From Dromiciops gliroides (Eukaryota > Chordata > Mammalia > Microbiotheria > Microbiotheriidae), in NCBI RefSeq assembly GCF_019393635.1, contig NC_057862.1, positions 412,280,169 through 412,344,168 on the forward strand: a DNA stretch of 64,000 nucleotides. Direction: 5' to 3'. Position numbers and translations under genes: made by a program. Every line of letters begins with the position of its first letter. Position 1 is the first letter of the stretch. This document shows positions 55,701 through 64,000 of this stretch, one piece after another. The notes under the pieces are model-generated. The model searched no databases. It saw only the letters and a list, made by a program, of their open reading frames with translations, and was not told the origin of the DNA.

Positions 55701-58700
55701 TTTGTTTTCTAGATTTGATTTACCAAGCTTTCTCTCAAGAAGAGGCCATAGAACTCGATGTTCAGGTACAGTGTGTACTGTAATTTGCTAATCTTTAGAA
55801 GCAAGTGTCACTTTCTCTGTTTGGAAAGGGAAACAGGAAAGAAAAGTGGTGACAAGGATTGAAAATATCCTGGCTATAGCAGTATCATGGATGCTGTTAT
55901 AGCTATCCTAGTTATATTCTCTGTCTTTTCTGTGATTGTCAAACTGTATACAGCATAAACACACACACACAGAGATGTAGATTTGTGCTTTATCTACACC
56001 AAACTTTTTCAAAATGTAAGCTTTAGGTGAGGGTAGGAGGTAGAGGAGAAAGGAAGAACGGTACTTCTGTTTTGTCTTCATATCCTCAGCTTCTAGAATT
56101 TTTTGTTATTCACTCGTTTCAGTCATGTCTGATTCTTCAATATTTGGGGTGTTCCTGACAGAGACACCTGAGTTGTTTGCCATTTCTTTCTCCTGCTCAT
56201 TTTACAGTTGAGGAACTGAGGCAAACAGTTAAAGGACTTGCCCAGGTTCACACAGCTAGTAAGCATCTGAAGTCACATTTGAACTCAGGTCTTCCTGACT
56301 CCAGGCCACATGCTCTATTCCCTGTGCTGCCTAATTGCACTAGCTTCTAGCATAGTGCCTTGCATATAATAGGCATTTAATGGATAATTGTTGGATTGGA
56401 TTAATAGACTTAACCAAAGAAACAGTTATTTAAGTGTTCTGTGTCTTATACCAACAAGGCTTGTTTTCCCATCTTACTAAAATAAAATTTAAATTGACTT
56501 CAGCTGTTTGGTTTTCTGATGTCATATGGAATATAAACAATAGGTAAGGGATACTTGGTCATGGCCATTACAAAACTGCCCCTTAAGCCATTGTCTGACC
56601 TTGTCACTGTGCTTTGCTGGCCCCTATAAACAGTTACATAGAAGGGGTTTTTAATGACACATCTTTTAGCATCAAATGGTTCTTACCCAGTCTGCTTGTG
56701 CCATATAATGTTGGCATTAATGCTTTAAATTTTGAAAATTGAATGCACCTGGTAAGCTGCTCTTCAAAAAGGAAACTTTAGGTGATTTTTTAAAAAATTA
56801 ATAAAAATATTATCTTCTGATAACTCATCAAATTATTAAAGAGCTTCTTCCTTTAAAAAATAAGTTATCATTAAACAATTGTGTACAAAGACCATGATAT
56901 ACTCTGTTAAAGATGCAAAGAAATATTCAACATGGTATGTACCTGGAGATACCTTAATCTGTATAGGGAGACAAGACTTGAACATGCAAAAAAAGATAGC
57001 ATGTGCTGCCTGGCCTTATTAGTTACTACCTGTTGAATAGTGTGGGGTGTCATAGGGGTTCTGGGGAAGCAGATAACATGAGGAACTGAAGTTATCAAAG
57101 TATGCCAGGGTTCTTTGCAGATATGGTTGTGCTCTAATTGCAGCTTGAGGACATGTGATGAGCTGTTCTTTTTTCAGACATAAACTCCCCCTTTGAAAAG
57201 AGGGGGGAATGTGCCTAGAAAGTCCTTCCATTTCCAAGACTGATTGTAAGAAGTATGGGATTTTGGAAGATACATTTGGCTTTTTCCTTGGTGGTCAGCA
57301 TGCTACTTTCTGTACAACACAGTGACCTGACACAAACAGCCCTCTTTGGAGTAGCCATTTTTAATACCTTCCCTCATATTAAAGGTAAATCTCCTTGTAG
57401 CCTCAGAATAGACTTCATTCATCTCAGCAGATTAATACCCAAGTCATGTAACTCAAGCCACATATGCTTGTACTTAAAGCGCCTTTGTTTCATTCGTATG
57501 AGTGTGGGTATTCCTTCAACCTCTCTAGGCTTCATAGACAGCCTTCGGGAATGATGACAGACAAGTTCATCACCCTCCAGCCCCCCTAGAGAAGAGGCTT
57601 TGTGCACATGGCCAGCTAGCCAGCTCTGGACTTGGAGTCTTTCCAGTTTGGGTAGACATGCATTGCTCAGCTCTGTTAACCTCAAGAATACCCAGGCCAC
57701 AGTGAAGCATCAGAGGAGGGCACTCCAAGGACAGTGTACATATGGCAGGACTAGAAAGGGTTTTGTTACCATGTTGTCCAGTGGTCTTTTAGTCAAAAGG
57801 AAAGCTCAGAGAAGCAGAGTAGAGGTTAGTGTGGCCATTCTCTGTGGCAGAACGTAAACTGGCAACTGACTTAAGCCTCTCTTTGACATTCGTGGGTATC
57901 AAGTACTTGGAAGTAGAATAGAAGAGGCTATACTGATCCTCAAATGAGAACAGATTCCAGGAGAGTTTAGATATATTTGTATATAACATATTAATATGTC
58001 TTAAAAGGAAATTATCTTGCTATTTGTGGGGGAATGGCCTTTACTATCTCAAGGGATCAGAGAAGGCTGAACAATGGAAGTGGCATATGTTAGACTATAA
58101 AGACTGAGCAGGAAATTAACAAGAAAAGAAGGCAATAAAGAATATTCTAGCCACAAGGAAAGCCACGAACAAAGACTCAGAGGCACACAGTCAACAAGCA
58201 TGTTAAGTGCCTACTATATGCTAGGCACTGTACTAATCACTGAGCATACAAAGTAAGAAAAAACACAGTACCTGTTCTCGAAAATCTCACAATTTAATGA
58301 AAAGGGACTTTAGCTGAGACTTGAAGGAAGCCAGTAAGCTGAGGTGAGGGAGAAAATTCCAGACATGGGAGACTGCTGATGAAAATGCTTGGAGTTCAGT
58401 GATAGGGAGTGTCCTGTGGAACAGCAAGGAAGCCAGTGTCACTGGATCACAGAGTATCTGAAGGGGAATAATGTGAAAGAAGACTGGAAAGATAGGAAGC
58501 AGCCAGGTTGTGAGAGGTTTTAAAGGATTTTGTATTTGCTAGACTTAGGCTTTAAGAAGATCCCTTTAACAGCTGAGTGGAAGATGGCCTGGAGCAAGGA
58601 AGGACTTGAGGCAGGGAGATGACCAGCCAGTTTTTGCAGTAGTCTAGGTGTGAGGCGATGAAGGTCTGTACCAGGGTGGTGGCAGTGTAAGAGCAGACAA

Positions 58701-61700
58701 GGGGCCATATATGATAGATGTTGTGAAGATAGTCTTGACAGGACCTGGCAACAGGCTGGATTTAGGGACTAAAAGAGAATGAAAAGCCAAGGATGACACT
58801 TAGGTTGCAAACCTGGTTGACTGGAAGGGTGGTAGTACCCACAACAGTAACAGGGAAGTCAAGAAGAGGAGAAGGTTTCATGAGAAAGATAAGTTCAGTT
58901 TTGGACATATTGAGCTTAAGATGTCTACAAGACATTCAGTCTGGGGGTTTTTGTTTGTTTTTGTGGGAGAGCTGGGATGTACATTGTACTAGAGGCTACA
59001 GGGATAGGGTCTTGCCAAGTTGCAGTGACCTTCAGAGGAGTATGAACTTTATTCAGGAGGGCAGCAGGGGAGCTGCTAAATACTTTGGAGTGGAGATCAT
59101 GCCTAAGACATGATCAGATCTATGTATAAGACAGACAACCTAAAATTTATTTTATAGAGCTAGGGAAAAAAAAATAACAATTCATCTGGAAGAACAAAAA
59201 GTCAAGAATATCAAGGGAACTAATAAAAGAAAATGCACAGGAAGGTGGGCTAGCTGTACCAAATATGAAGCTATTCTATGAAGCAGCAGTCATCAAAACT
59301 ATTTGGTACTGGCTAAGAAATAGAGTGATGGATCAATGGAATAGGTTAGGCACTATAGTGCCTATAGTAATCTACTGCTTGATAAACCCAAAGACTCCAG
59401 TTTCTGGGATAGGAACTCACTATTTGACAAAAACTGATGGGAAAACTGGAAGATTGTGTGGCAGAAAATAGGCATAGACCAACATCTTACACCATATACT
59501 AAAATAAGGTCAAAATGGGTACTTGATTTAGACATAAAGGGCAATACCATGGGTAAATTAGGAGAGGAAGGAATAGTTTACCTCTCAGATCTATGGAGAG
59601 GAGAACAGTTTATGACCAAACAAGAGATAGAGAATATTATGAAATGCAAAATGGATGATTTTGTTTACATTAAATTAAAAAGGTTTTGTACAAACAGATC
59701 TATGTGTAAGAAATGTTATTTTGGCAGTGGTATAAAGAACGGATTGAAAGTAGGGCAGAGGGGAGGTGGGAGCATCTGTTAAGAGGCTGTTGCATACAGG
59801 GACCAATTGTAGCTTCAGAAGATTATTGGGGAAGCAAAGAGATGGTGAACTGTCAGTGTGGAGTGAGACATTTGACCAATTGCTTAGTAATACTTCTTGT
59901 TAAAAGGGAGGACTATTGGGGAGAGACTATGTAAAAAGAGTCATTAGAAAATTATTTCATAGGGGGAAAACGTACCAATAAAACATCAAATAAACAATCA
60001 AAACTCAGTGCTTAGAAAAATATTGACATAGTCTAGGTGCATGGAAAATAGAAATATAATAATTGTACTAAGGTGGTAGCAGTATGAGATGTCATGGAGG
60101 TGAAATGAACATAACTTACTAACTTATTGGCTATGTGGGGTGTTAAGCTGAAAACCATTTCATGTCAGTTTCTTAATTAGTCCTTCAGTAATTCCCGTGC
60201 AGCTCATTTAATTCTTCCTTTCAGTGGGGAGGCTGGAGGAAAAGGGAATCCTTTAGAGTCGTGTTCCTTTTAAGACACTAAGCAAGTAAAATAAGGGAAG
60301 AAATTCAATTCAACAAATATTTATTAAGCATCTGGATATTCACTGTGGTTACATAGACAAAAATTAAAAATCTCTGCCTTCAAGGAGCATGATGAGCTTC
60401 TTAGGACTGGGTAGAGATCTTGACATGTACTCAGCTAAGTATAATAGAAGGTAGGAAGAGAAAGGGGCAAAGAAGAGATTAAAGTGCTTTAGAAATATTG
60501 GTGGATGAAGAATACTTAGAGTAACAGCTGGCCTGCTTACCAAACTCTTTGTGACCCTCACCACAAGTTGATCCTGGAGATATTGTTGTTGTTGTTATTC
60601 CTATGTTATAGATGACAATATAGGCATAGAAAAGTCAAGAAAATAGACAAGCTTCTTAAACTGTGGGTTGCGACCCCAAATGGGGTTACTTAACTGATTA
60701 TGGGGGTCACAAAAATGTTGGCAACAGTAAAAGGTTATATATACCTATTTTGCATGCCTACATACCCAGGGTTGCATAAAAATTTCTTGGGCAAAAAGGG
60801 GTCTCAAGTGGGGAAAATTTAAGAAGCGCTGGTGTAGGCATTTGTAGAGAAGGGACATCATTAACTGTGGTGAAGCTGTCAGGCAGCAGATTGAGCTTGG
60901 CCCAAGTTAAATGTGCCATCTTGGGCCACTTTTCTTTCCACACAGCGCCAGGGATCCCATAAGGCTGAAGCCTTTCTGAAAGCCTTCCTCAAGCGGAGCA
61001 TGCCCCATATGACCGAAGCCAAACTCCATGACCACATGCATCGCAAAGCCGTTGTGCTGGAGTACTTTCCCCCAAAGAAGCCCAAGGAAAGGAAAAGAAA
61101 ATCCAAAGGCTTCTCTGCAAAGCAGAGACGAGAGTTGCGCCTCTTTGAAATTAGACCAGAGCAGCAAAGGTGAGAGATCTTGCCTCCAGTTTCCCCTCTC
61201 TGTATGGAGATGGGCAGCCTCATTTGGGGGGATTTGTAACTGGAGAGCCCCACAGTAGGTAAAATGAAGCTTGTTCTTGTTTTTATAATGTGCGGCCACA
61301 AGGGGGTGCCCTTCCTTTACCAATGTTTCTCCATGTTTGCCTTTTTTTTTCCCCCAATCAGAATAGCCTAAGAAGGAAGGATGCCTATCCTTTGGTTCCT
61401 GTCTCAGTTCTAATTGCTAAGATCAGTGTCATGCACAAAACCATTACCCATGGCAACAAGCAGTTTGTCCTTAAGGTTTTAATATTGGAAAGAGGAATTG
61501 ATATTTCTTAAGATCTGTGGGGTTTTGTTGTGACTTTTAATAGCATAGATGTAGTTTTTTAGCTAAGGAAGGTACCACCCACAAGTGTTAGAACATTTTT
61601 ATAAAGGAATTGTCACAGTGTTGTGGGAGTACATCTTCCTTCCTCAGCCGTAGTTCTTGGTTTTCCCATCTTATGATTGCCTTTAGCCACTGTTTGTAGA

Positions 61701-64000
61701 ACTTTAGCTAACAACCTCCTACATTCCAGACTACAGTCTGAGAAATCCAATTTACAAGTGTTGGTGGAAGCTTGTCACAAAAACAGCACGTTTTGAGTAG
61801 GGAAAAGTTCCTGCCTACAGTGGTGTTGTCTGGGTGAATACATCTGAGCACTGGAGCCAACAGATGGTACCTCGTTAACTCATACTTCTATAGGTTCTAA
61901 AATACTTTACAATATACTAATCCCTATTCTCTCATCAACCCATGAGGTAAGTAGTATTGATGTCCCTGCTTTACAGATGAGGAGGCTAAATGTCAGAGAG
62001 TCAAAGTGACTCGACCACAGTCAGCTGCTAGTTAGTATCAGGAACCACACTGCAGCTTTGGTCTTCTGACCCTAGACTTAGTGCCCTTTCTTTACATAAC
62101 ACTACCCACAAAAAGTACATCCTCCTGCGCTATAGACTTGTCCCAGAACATCATTTTAATATTGAAAGGTGTGTACCTGGTTCTTCAGAATCTGTTTGCA
62201 CATGAACAGCTTTGTGTCAAAAGAATCTTCATCATCAATGTCAGAATTGTGTAAAGGCAGCAATCAAAAGCCTTCTGAGTTGAGAACTGAATTGTTGGTA
62301 AAACTGGGGAATAGAACACCAGAGTCATTTCCCCTACTCTTGTGTATCCAGTATCAGCTCAACCCCCTCCCAAGCAACATGAATGCCTTTGTTTGAATTC
62401 TTTGGTTGTGTATCTTCCTACTGATATTGCTTAAAATAAAGGCATTTTCAGTAACCTGAAAGGGAACTGTGAGATTTTAATAGTTGCTAGTCCCTGCTAA
62501 TCAGGTTTTGTGTTCAGAAAGTTTAATTTCTTGAAATTGGATTGTAGTTGTTGTTTTAATGTTTTTCAGGGACCTTGCAACTCCCCTGTACCGCTGCATT
62601 TTCACAAACCATAAATATAGTAATCTTTGATTAATTTTGCCTGACCTCTCTGACCTGTTTCTGAATTCATTTTAGATATAGCCTGTTTCTCCCTCTGCAT
62701 AATCTCTGGAAACAATATATCCGGGACTTGTGCAATGGTCTTAAGCCAGACATGTGAGTTAAATTTCTTCTTTTCTAAATTCTAGCTCTCATTGCTACCA
62801 GAAATGAAACCTCAAGAGCCAGGCTTGTGGTTCTTTCACTGTATCAGTTTGAAGTAGCGTTTCTGGGTTTGGCTCTTTCAGAACTCTGTATTTGGAGGTG
62901 ATGTAGTTAAATCTTTTGTCTTATAGGCAACCACAGATTATTCAAGCCAAGTTGTTAAAAGCAGATCTTCATGGTGCTATTATTACAGGTATATGATGAT
63001 ATTTACATTTTTAATAAATGTCAATAAGGTTTCAAGTCAATATGCCATGCACAGTGCTGGGGATTGTTGTTCTTATTTGTCCTCCATGACATTGGGGTGA
63101 TATCATGACTTGCAGTGAATTGGATTTAAGTGAGGAAGGGCTATGCAAGGTCACCAACCTCACTGTCTCCTCCAGGGGCATCTGGGTCCAGTGGCAAGAT
63201 ATACCTCAGGATGACTAGAGATGGTTTTTTAAGGCAATTGGGGTTAAGTGACTTGCCCAGGGTCACACAGCTAGTGTCTGAGGCCAGATTTGAACTGACT
63301 CCAGGGCCAGTGCTCTATACACTGTACCACCTAGCTGCCGCTGGGGATGCTTTGAAAATAAAAACAGTTCTGGTGAGGTTCTTACCTTATACTCTTCTCA
63401 GTGTGGAACTAGAATCATTCTCTTCCACTTGGTTTAAGAATTGGGTTTCCTTTCCTTTGAAATTCCATGGAACTCCTCAGAGGCCATCCTGTCTACTAGT
63501 AGTAGAGTTTGTTGAGGACTCTGAGACTATAATGTGAGGTACATTACATTTTCCTTCCAGGATAACAATAGCAAAAATATCTTACTAGCCAGAAGGAACT
63601 GCTTTCTGGGTAAAGTGCTACTTCCTCTCCTCTGCTTTTGTCCACCCAAATCATTTCAAAAATCAAATTTGCCTGAGGAGCCTCTCAAGCTGTGAGGTTT
63701 TTGGAGGGAGAGTTGTACCTACTGCATAATGATGTCCTCATCACTTAGGAAAAGTCATTGCTAGATGGAAACTGGGCAGCTTGTGAAAACTGTATTTATC
63801 ATCCATTCATTTACTCAGCTTACATATACTGAGCCCTTACGATGTCCAAGGCCCTATGCTGGGCATTGAGCAGGGTACACAAAAGAGTAAGACACAAAGA
63901 CCCAGCCCCTGGAGCTGATAGTCATAGGAGAGGAATGTGGGGGTAGGTGGGAAAGACTGAAATATAATATGTGTAGAGAACTAATAAAAAGGTGAATGTC
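52759..64000 (+). CDS. POP4: POP4: RNase P/MRP protein subunit p29 (split gene, exons 1-5 of the coding region; 3' part outside window)
   Basis: POP4 (RPP29) is a protein subunit of nuclear RNase P, which removes the 5' leader of pre-tRNAs, and of RNase MRP, which acts in pre-rRNA processing; it works in the nucleus and nucleolus. Five exons (52759-52765, 55713-55765, 60946-61169, 62676-62753, 62927-62988) join in one frame through GT-AG introns and give 141 complete residues plus one base. The product starts [14 protein letters not shown], has [12 protein letters not shown] near residue 30, a lysine/arginine-rich stretch ([10 protein letters not shown], about 63-72) that could be a nuclear localisation signal, then [27 protein letters not shown] and [14 protein letters not shown]. 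This matches human POP4 (about 220 residues, recalled) without gaps and reaches the start of the Sm-like beta-barrel domain. The remaining roughly 80 residues are not between 62989 and 64000. Intact frame and splice sites argue against a pseudogene. Confidence 0.95.
52935..53290. repeat. MIR (antisense) and CR1/L3 (sense) in POP4 intron 1
   Basis: MIR at 52935-53055: TTACAGATGAGAAAACTGAG. CR1/L3 at 53068-53290: GTTAGAGCTGTCCAAAAATGG. Confidence 0.75.
53625..54185. repeat. MIR copies in POP4 intron 1 (antisense then sense)
   Basis: Antisense 53625-53825: TCATAAACCGTTAGAGCTAG. Sense 53985-54185: GAGACCTGGTTTTGAATTC and ACCTCACAGGGTTGTTGGGG. Confidence 0.7.
54186..54590. other. unique intronic DNA
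   Basis: Nothing recognised in this part of POP4 intron 1. Confidence 0.45.
54600..55130. repeat. MIR antisense, MIR sense, then L2 3' end antisense (POP4 intron 1)
   Basis: 54600-54770; 54770-55005 (GTGCTGGACCTGGAGTCAAG); 55025-55130 (AAGCACCTACTATGTGCCAG, the best-preserved L2 3' end here). Confidence 0.75.
55131..55710. other. unique intronic DNA up to exon 2
   Basis: No repeat recognised beyond a weak MIR remnant at about 55.15-55.25 kb; pyrimidine-rich towards the exon 2 acceptor. Confidence 0.45.
55713..55765 (+). CDS. POP4: POP4 coding exon 2
   Basis: A 53-base exon between a good acceptor (TTTTCTAG) and the donor GTACAG. It completes codon 3 and encodes [17 protein letters not shown], ending in phase 0. 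The pattern IY-A-SQ-EA-DVQ is the N-terminal signature of vertebrate POP4, which identifies such a short exon with confidence. Confidence 0.92.
56105..56340 (-). mobile_element. RTE-tailed SINE in POP4 intron 2
   Basis: CACTCGTTTCAGTCATGTC, GTTGTTTGCCATTTCTTTC, head complement at GCTCTATTCCCTGTGCTGCC. An L2 3' end follows to about 56405. Confidence 0.85.
56410..58185. other. mostly unique DNA in POP4 intron 2
   Basis: Open frames at 57019-57989 on both strands have no recognised domain. Nothing else supported. Confidence 0.45.
58190..58960 (-). repeat. L2 LINE, antisense (POP4 intron 2)
   Basis: AAGTGCCTACTATATGCTAG, CACAGAGTATCTGAAGGGG, ACCAGGGTGGTGGCAGTGT, ACTTAGGTTGCAAACCTGG; the minus strand carries remnants of the L2 ORF2 C terminus. 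Confidence 0.83.
58965..59130 (-). repeat. second antisense L2, left part
   Basis: ACATGATCAGATCTATG fits the L2 stretch CATGGTCAGACCTG; resumes at 59695. Confidence 0.65.
59131..59694 (+). pseudogene. L1 LINE ORF2 fragment, truncated at both ends
   Basis: Plus-strand frames match the region C-terminal to the RT of L1 ORF2: [17 protein letters not shown], then [20 protein letters not shown], and [13 protein letters not shown] (cf. HLTPYTKI and IKLKSFCT in other mammalian L1s). There are frameshifts. Flanked by CAGATCTATGTATAAG (59115-59130) and CAGATCTATGTGTAAG (59695-59710), a 16-bp target duplication with one mismatch; the rest of ORF2, the 3' UTR and an A-tail are missing. Confidence 0.88.
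59695..60170 (-). repeat. second antisense L2, right part, with a 235-base interruption
   Basis: TTATTTTGGCAGTGGTATAA to TTAAGAGGCTGTTGCA (to about 59794), then unrelated DNA, then TAGTCTAGGTGCATGG and GTACTAAGGTGGTAGCAGT from about 60029. Confidence 0.7.
60300..60490 (-). repeat. L2 3' region, antisense
   Basis: ATTCAACAAATATTTATTAA and TGCCTTCAAGGAGCATGATG. Confidence 0.72.
60648..60831. mobile_element. hAT-like MITE in POP4 intron 2
   Basis: GCTTCTTAAA (60651-60660) is the exact inverse of TTTAAGAAGC (60818-60827). Interior has GGGTTGCGACCCCAAATGGG and CATACCCAGGGTTGCATAA. It ends about 115 bases before exon 3. Confidence 0.78.
60946..61169 (+). CDS. POP4: POP4 coding exon 3 (largest in window)
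   Basis: A 224-base exon with a pyrimidine-rich acceptor (CTTTCCACACAG) and donor GTGAGA; it ends after two bases of an Arg codon. It encodes residues 21-95: [28 protein letters not shown], the basic cluster KERKRKSKG and [15 protein letters not shown]. Length equals that of the human counterpart as recalled. The basic cluster is a plausible nuclear or nucleolar targeting and RNA-contact segment; that role is inferred. Minus-strand open frames of about 140 codons over this exon are shadows. Confidence 0.96.
61170..62675. other. POP4 intron 3
   Basis: Mostly unique; an antisense MIR lies at about 61890-62105 (GCTTTACAGATGAGGAGGCT). AATAAA at about 62.44 kb is followed by no sign of a transcript end. 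No extra exon fits the POP4 frame. Confidence 0.6.
62676..62753 (+). CDS. POP4: POP4 coding exon 4
   Basis: A 78-base exon with acceptor CATTTTAG and donor GTGAGT. It finishes the Arg codon begun in exon 3, encodes [19 protein letters not shown] and NGLKPD, and ends two bases into the next codon. This is the most conserved segment seen and leads into the RNase P p29 core domain. The following intron is only 173 bases. Confidence 0.95.
62927..62988 (+). CDS. POP4: POP4 coding exon 5
   Basis: A 62-base exon with acceptor TCTTATAG and donor GTATAT. It completes a Met codon (Thr in human, as recalled), encodes [20 protein letters not shown] and ends one base into the next codon. LLKADLHGA is the beginning of the beta-barrel domain shared with archaeal Rpp29. 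The next exon must start in phase 1; none of the remaining 1 kb fits. Confidence 0.94.
63228..63342 (-). mobile_element. WSINE-type SINE, subfamily A, with internal deletions (POP4 intron 5)
   Basis: GCAATTGGGGTTAAGTGAC to ACCACCTAGCTGCC. Deletions remove the TAAGTGTTAAG segment and part of the CTCAGGTCCTC segment. Confidence 0.88.
63343..64000. other. POP4 intron 5, continuing beyond the window
   Basis: An antisense L2 3' end starts at about 63.8 kb (ATATACTGAGCCCTTACGAT, GACCCAGCCCCTGGAGCTGA). No exon seen. Confidence 0.6.

Noticed and set aside
60879..61323. Minus-strand frames of 138-140 codons
   Set aside because: They are the antisense of POP4 exon 3, whose sense translation matches a known protein and has splice sites.
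62430..62460. AATAAA as a POP4 polyadenylation site
   Set aside because: It lies inside intron 3, upstream of two well-supported coding exons, with no sign of an alternative terminal exon.
63130..63537. Frame of 135 codons after POP4 exon 5
   Set aside because: It runs through an antisense SINE and does not continue the POP4 protein; the true next exon lies beyond the window.
1..64000. CRISPR arrays, operons, prophage or an undescribed defence system
   Set aside because: The window is vertebrate DNA with introns, SINEs and LINEs; the repeats are dispersed retroelements and microsatellites, not regularly spaced arrays.

Overview
This is a mammalian genomic window, almost certainly from a marsupial. 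The evidence is about 17 copies of a tRNA-derived SINE of the marsupial WSINE/WALLSI type (head GGGCAGCTAGGTGG, tRNA-like B-box GAGTTCAAATC), several SINEs with an RTE/BovB-like 3' end (...GGGGTCACAAAGAGTCAGAC...), and many old L2, MIR/CORE-SINE and CR1/L3 relics. I cannot tell the species, nor decide between Australian and American marsupials. There is no bacterial or phage content, no CRISPR array and no operon.

One real protein-coding gene is visible. From a CpG-rich promoter at about 52.2-52.9 kb to the right edge lie the first five coding exons of POP4 (RPP29/p29), a protein subunit of the nuclear tRNA-processing enzymes RNase P and RNase MRP. The exons are 52759-52765, 55713-55765, 60946-61169, 62676-62753 and 62927-62988. 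All junctions are GT-AG, and together they encode the first 141 residues without a gap relative to the human protein as I remember it. The last third of the protein lies beyond the window. Promoter motifs (NRF1, CRE-like, ETS) fit a TATA-less housekeeping gene. An upstream in-frame ATG could add 11 residues.

The left 52 kb shows no gene I can support. It is a mosaic of old retroelements: antisense L2 blocks (including a long one at about 10.0-12.2 kb with decayed reverse-transcriptase coding on the minus strand), an antisense CR1/L3 block at 6.2-7.3 kb with recognisable RT motifs, a putative solo LTR at 14.8-15.3 kb, hAT-like MITEs at 49.2 and 52.0 kb, microsatellites and numerous SINEs. Many SINEs are bounded by target-site duplications that I could read directly. 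Between repeats lie unique, often AT-rich stretches (about 9.0, 32.6, 36.9, 37.35, 38.6, 42.0 and 45.1 kb) that look like candidate conserved non-coding or enhancer DNA. That reading is inference from texture only.

POP4 introns carry the same kinds of repeats. Intron 2 holds a short L1 ORF2 fragment nested in an antisense L2, flanked by a 16-bp duplication and lacking both its 5' and 3' ends. I found no previously undescribed gene system. The most interesting items are linked diagnostic sites that split the SINEs into two subfamilies with apparent recombinants, the doubly truncated L1, the alternative POP4 start, and the homeodomain-motif-rich block at 42 kb.
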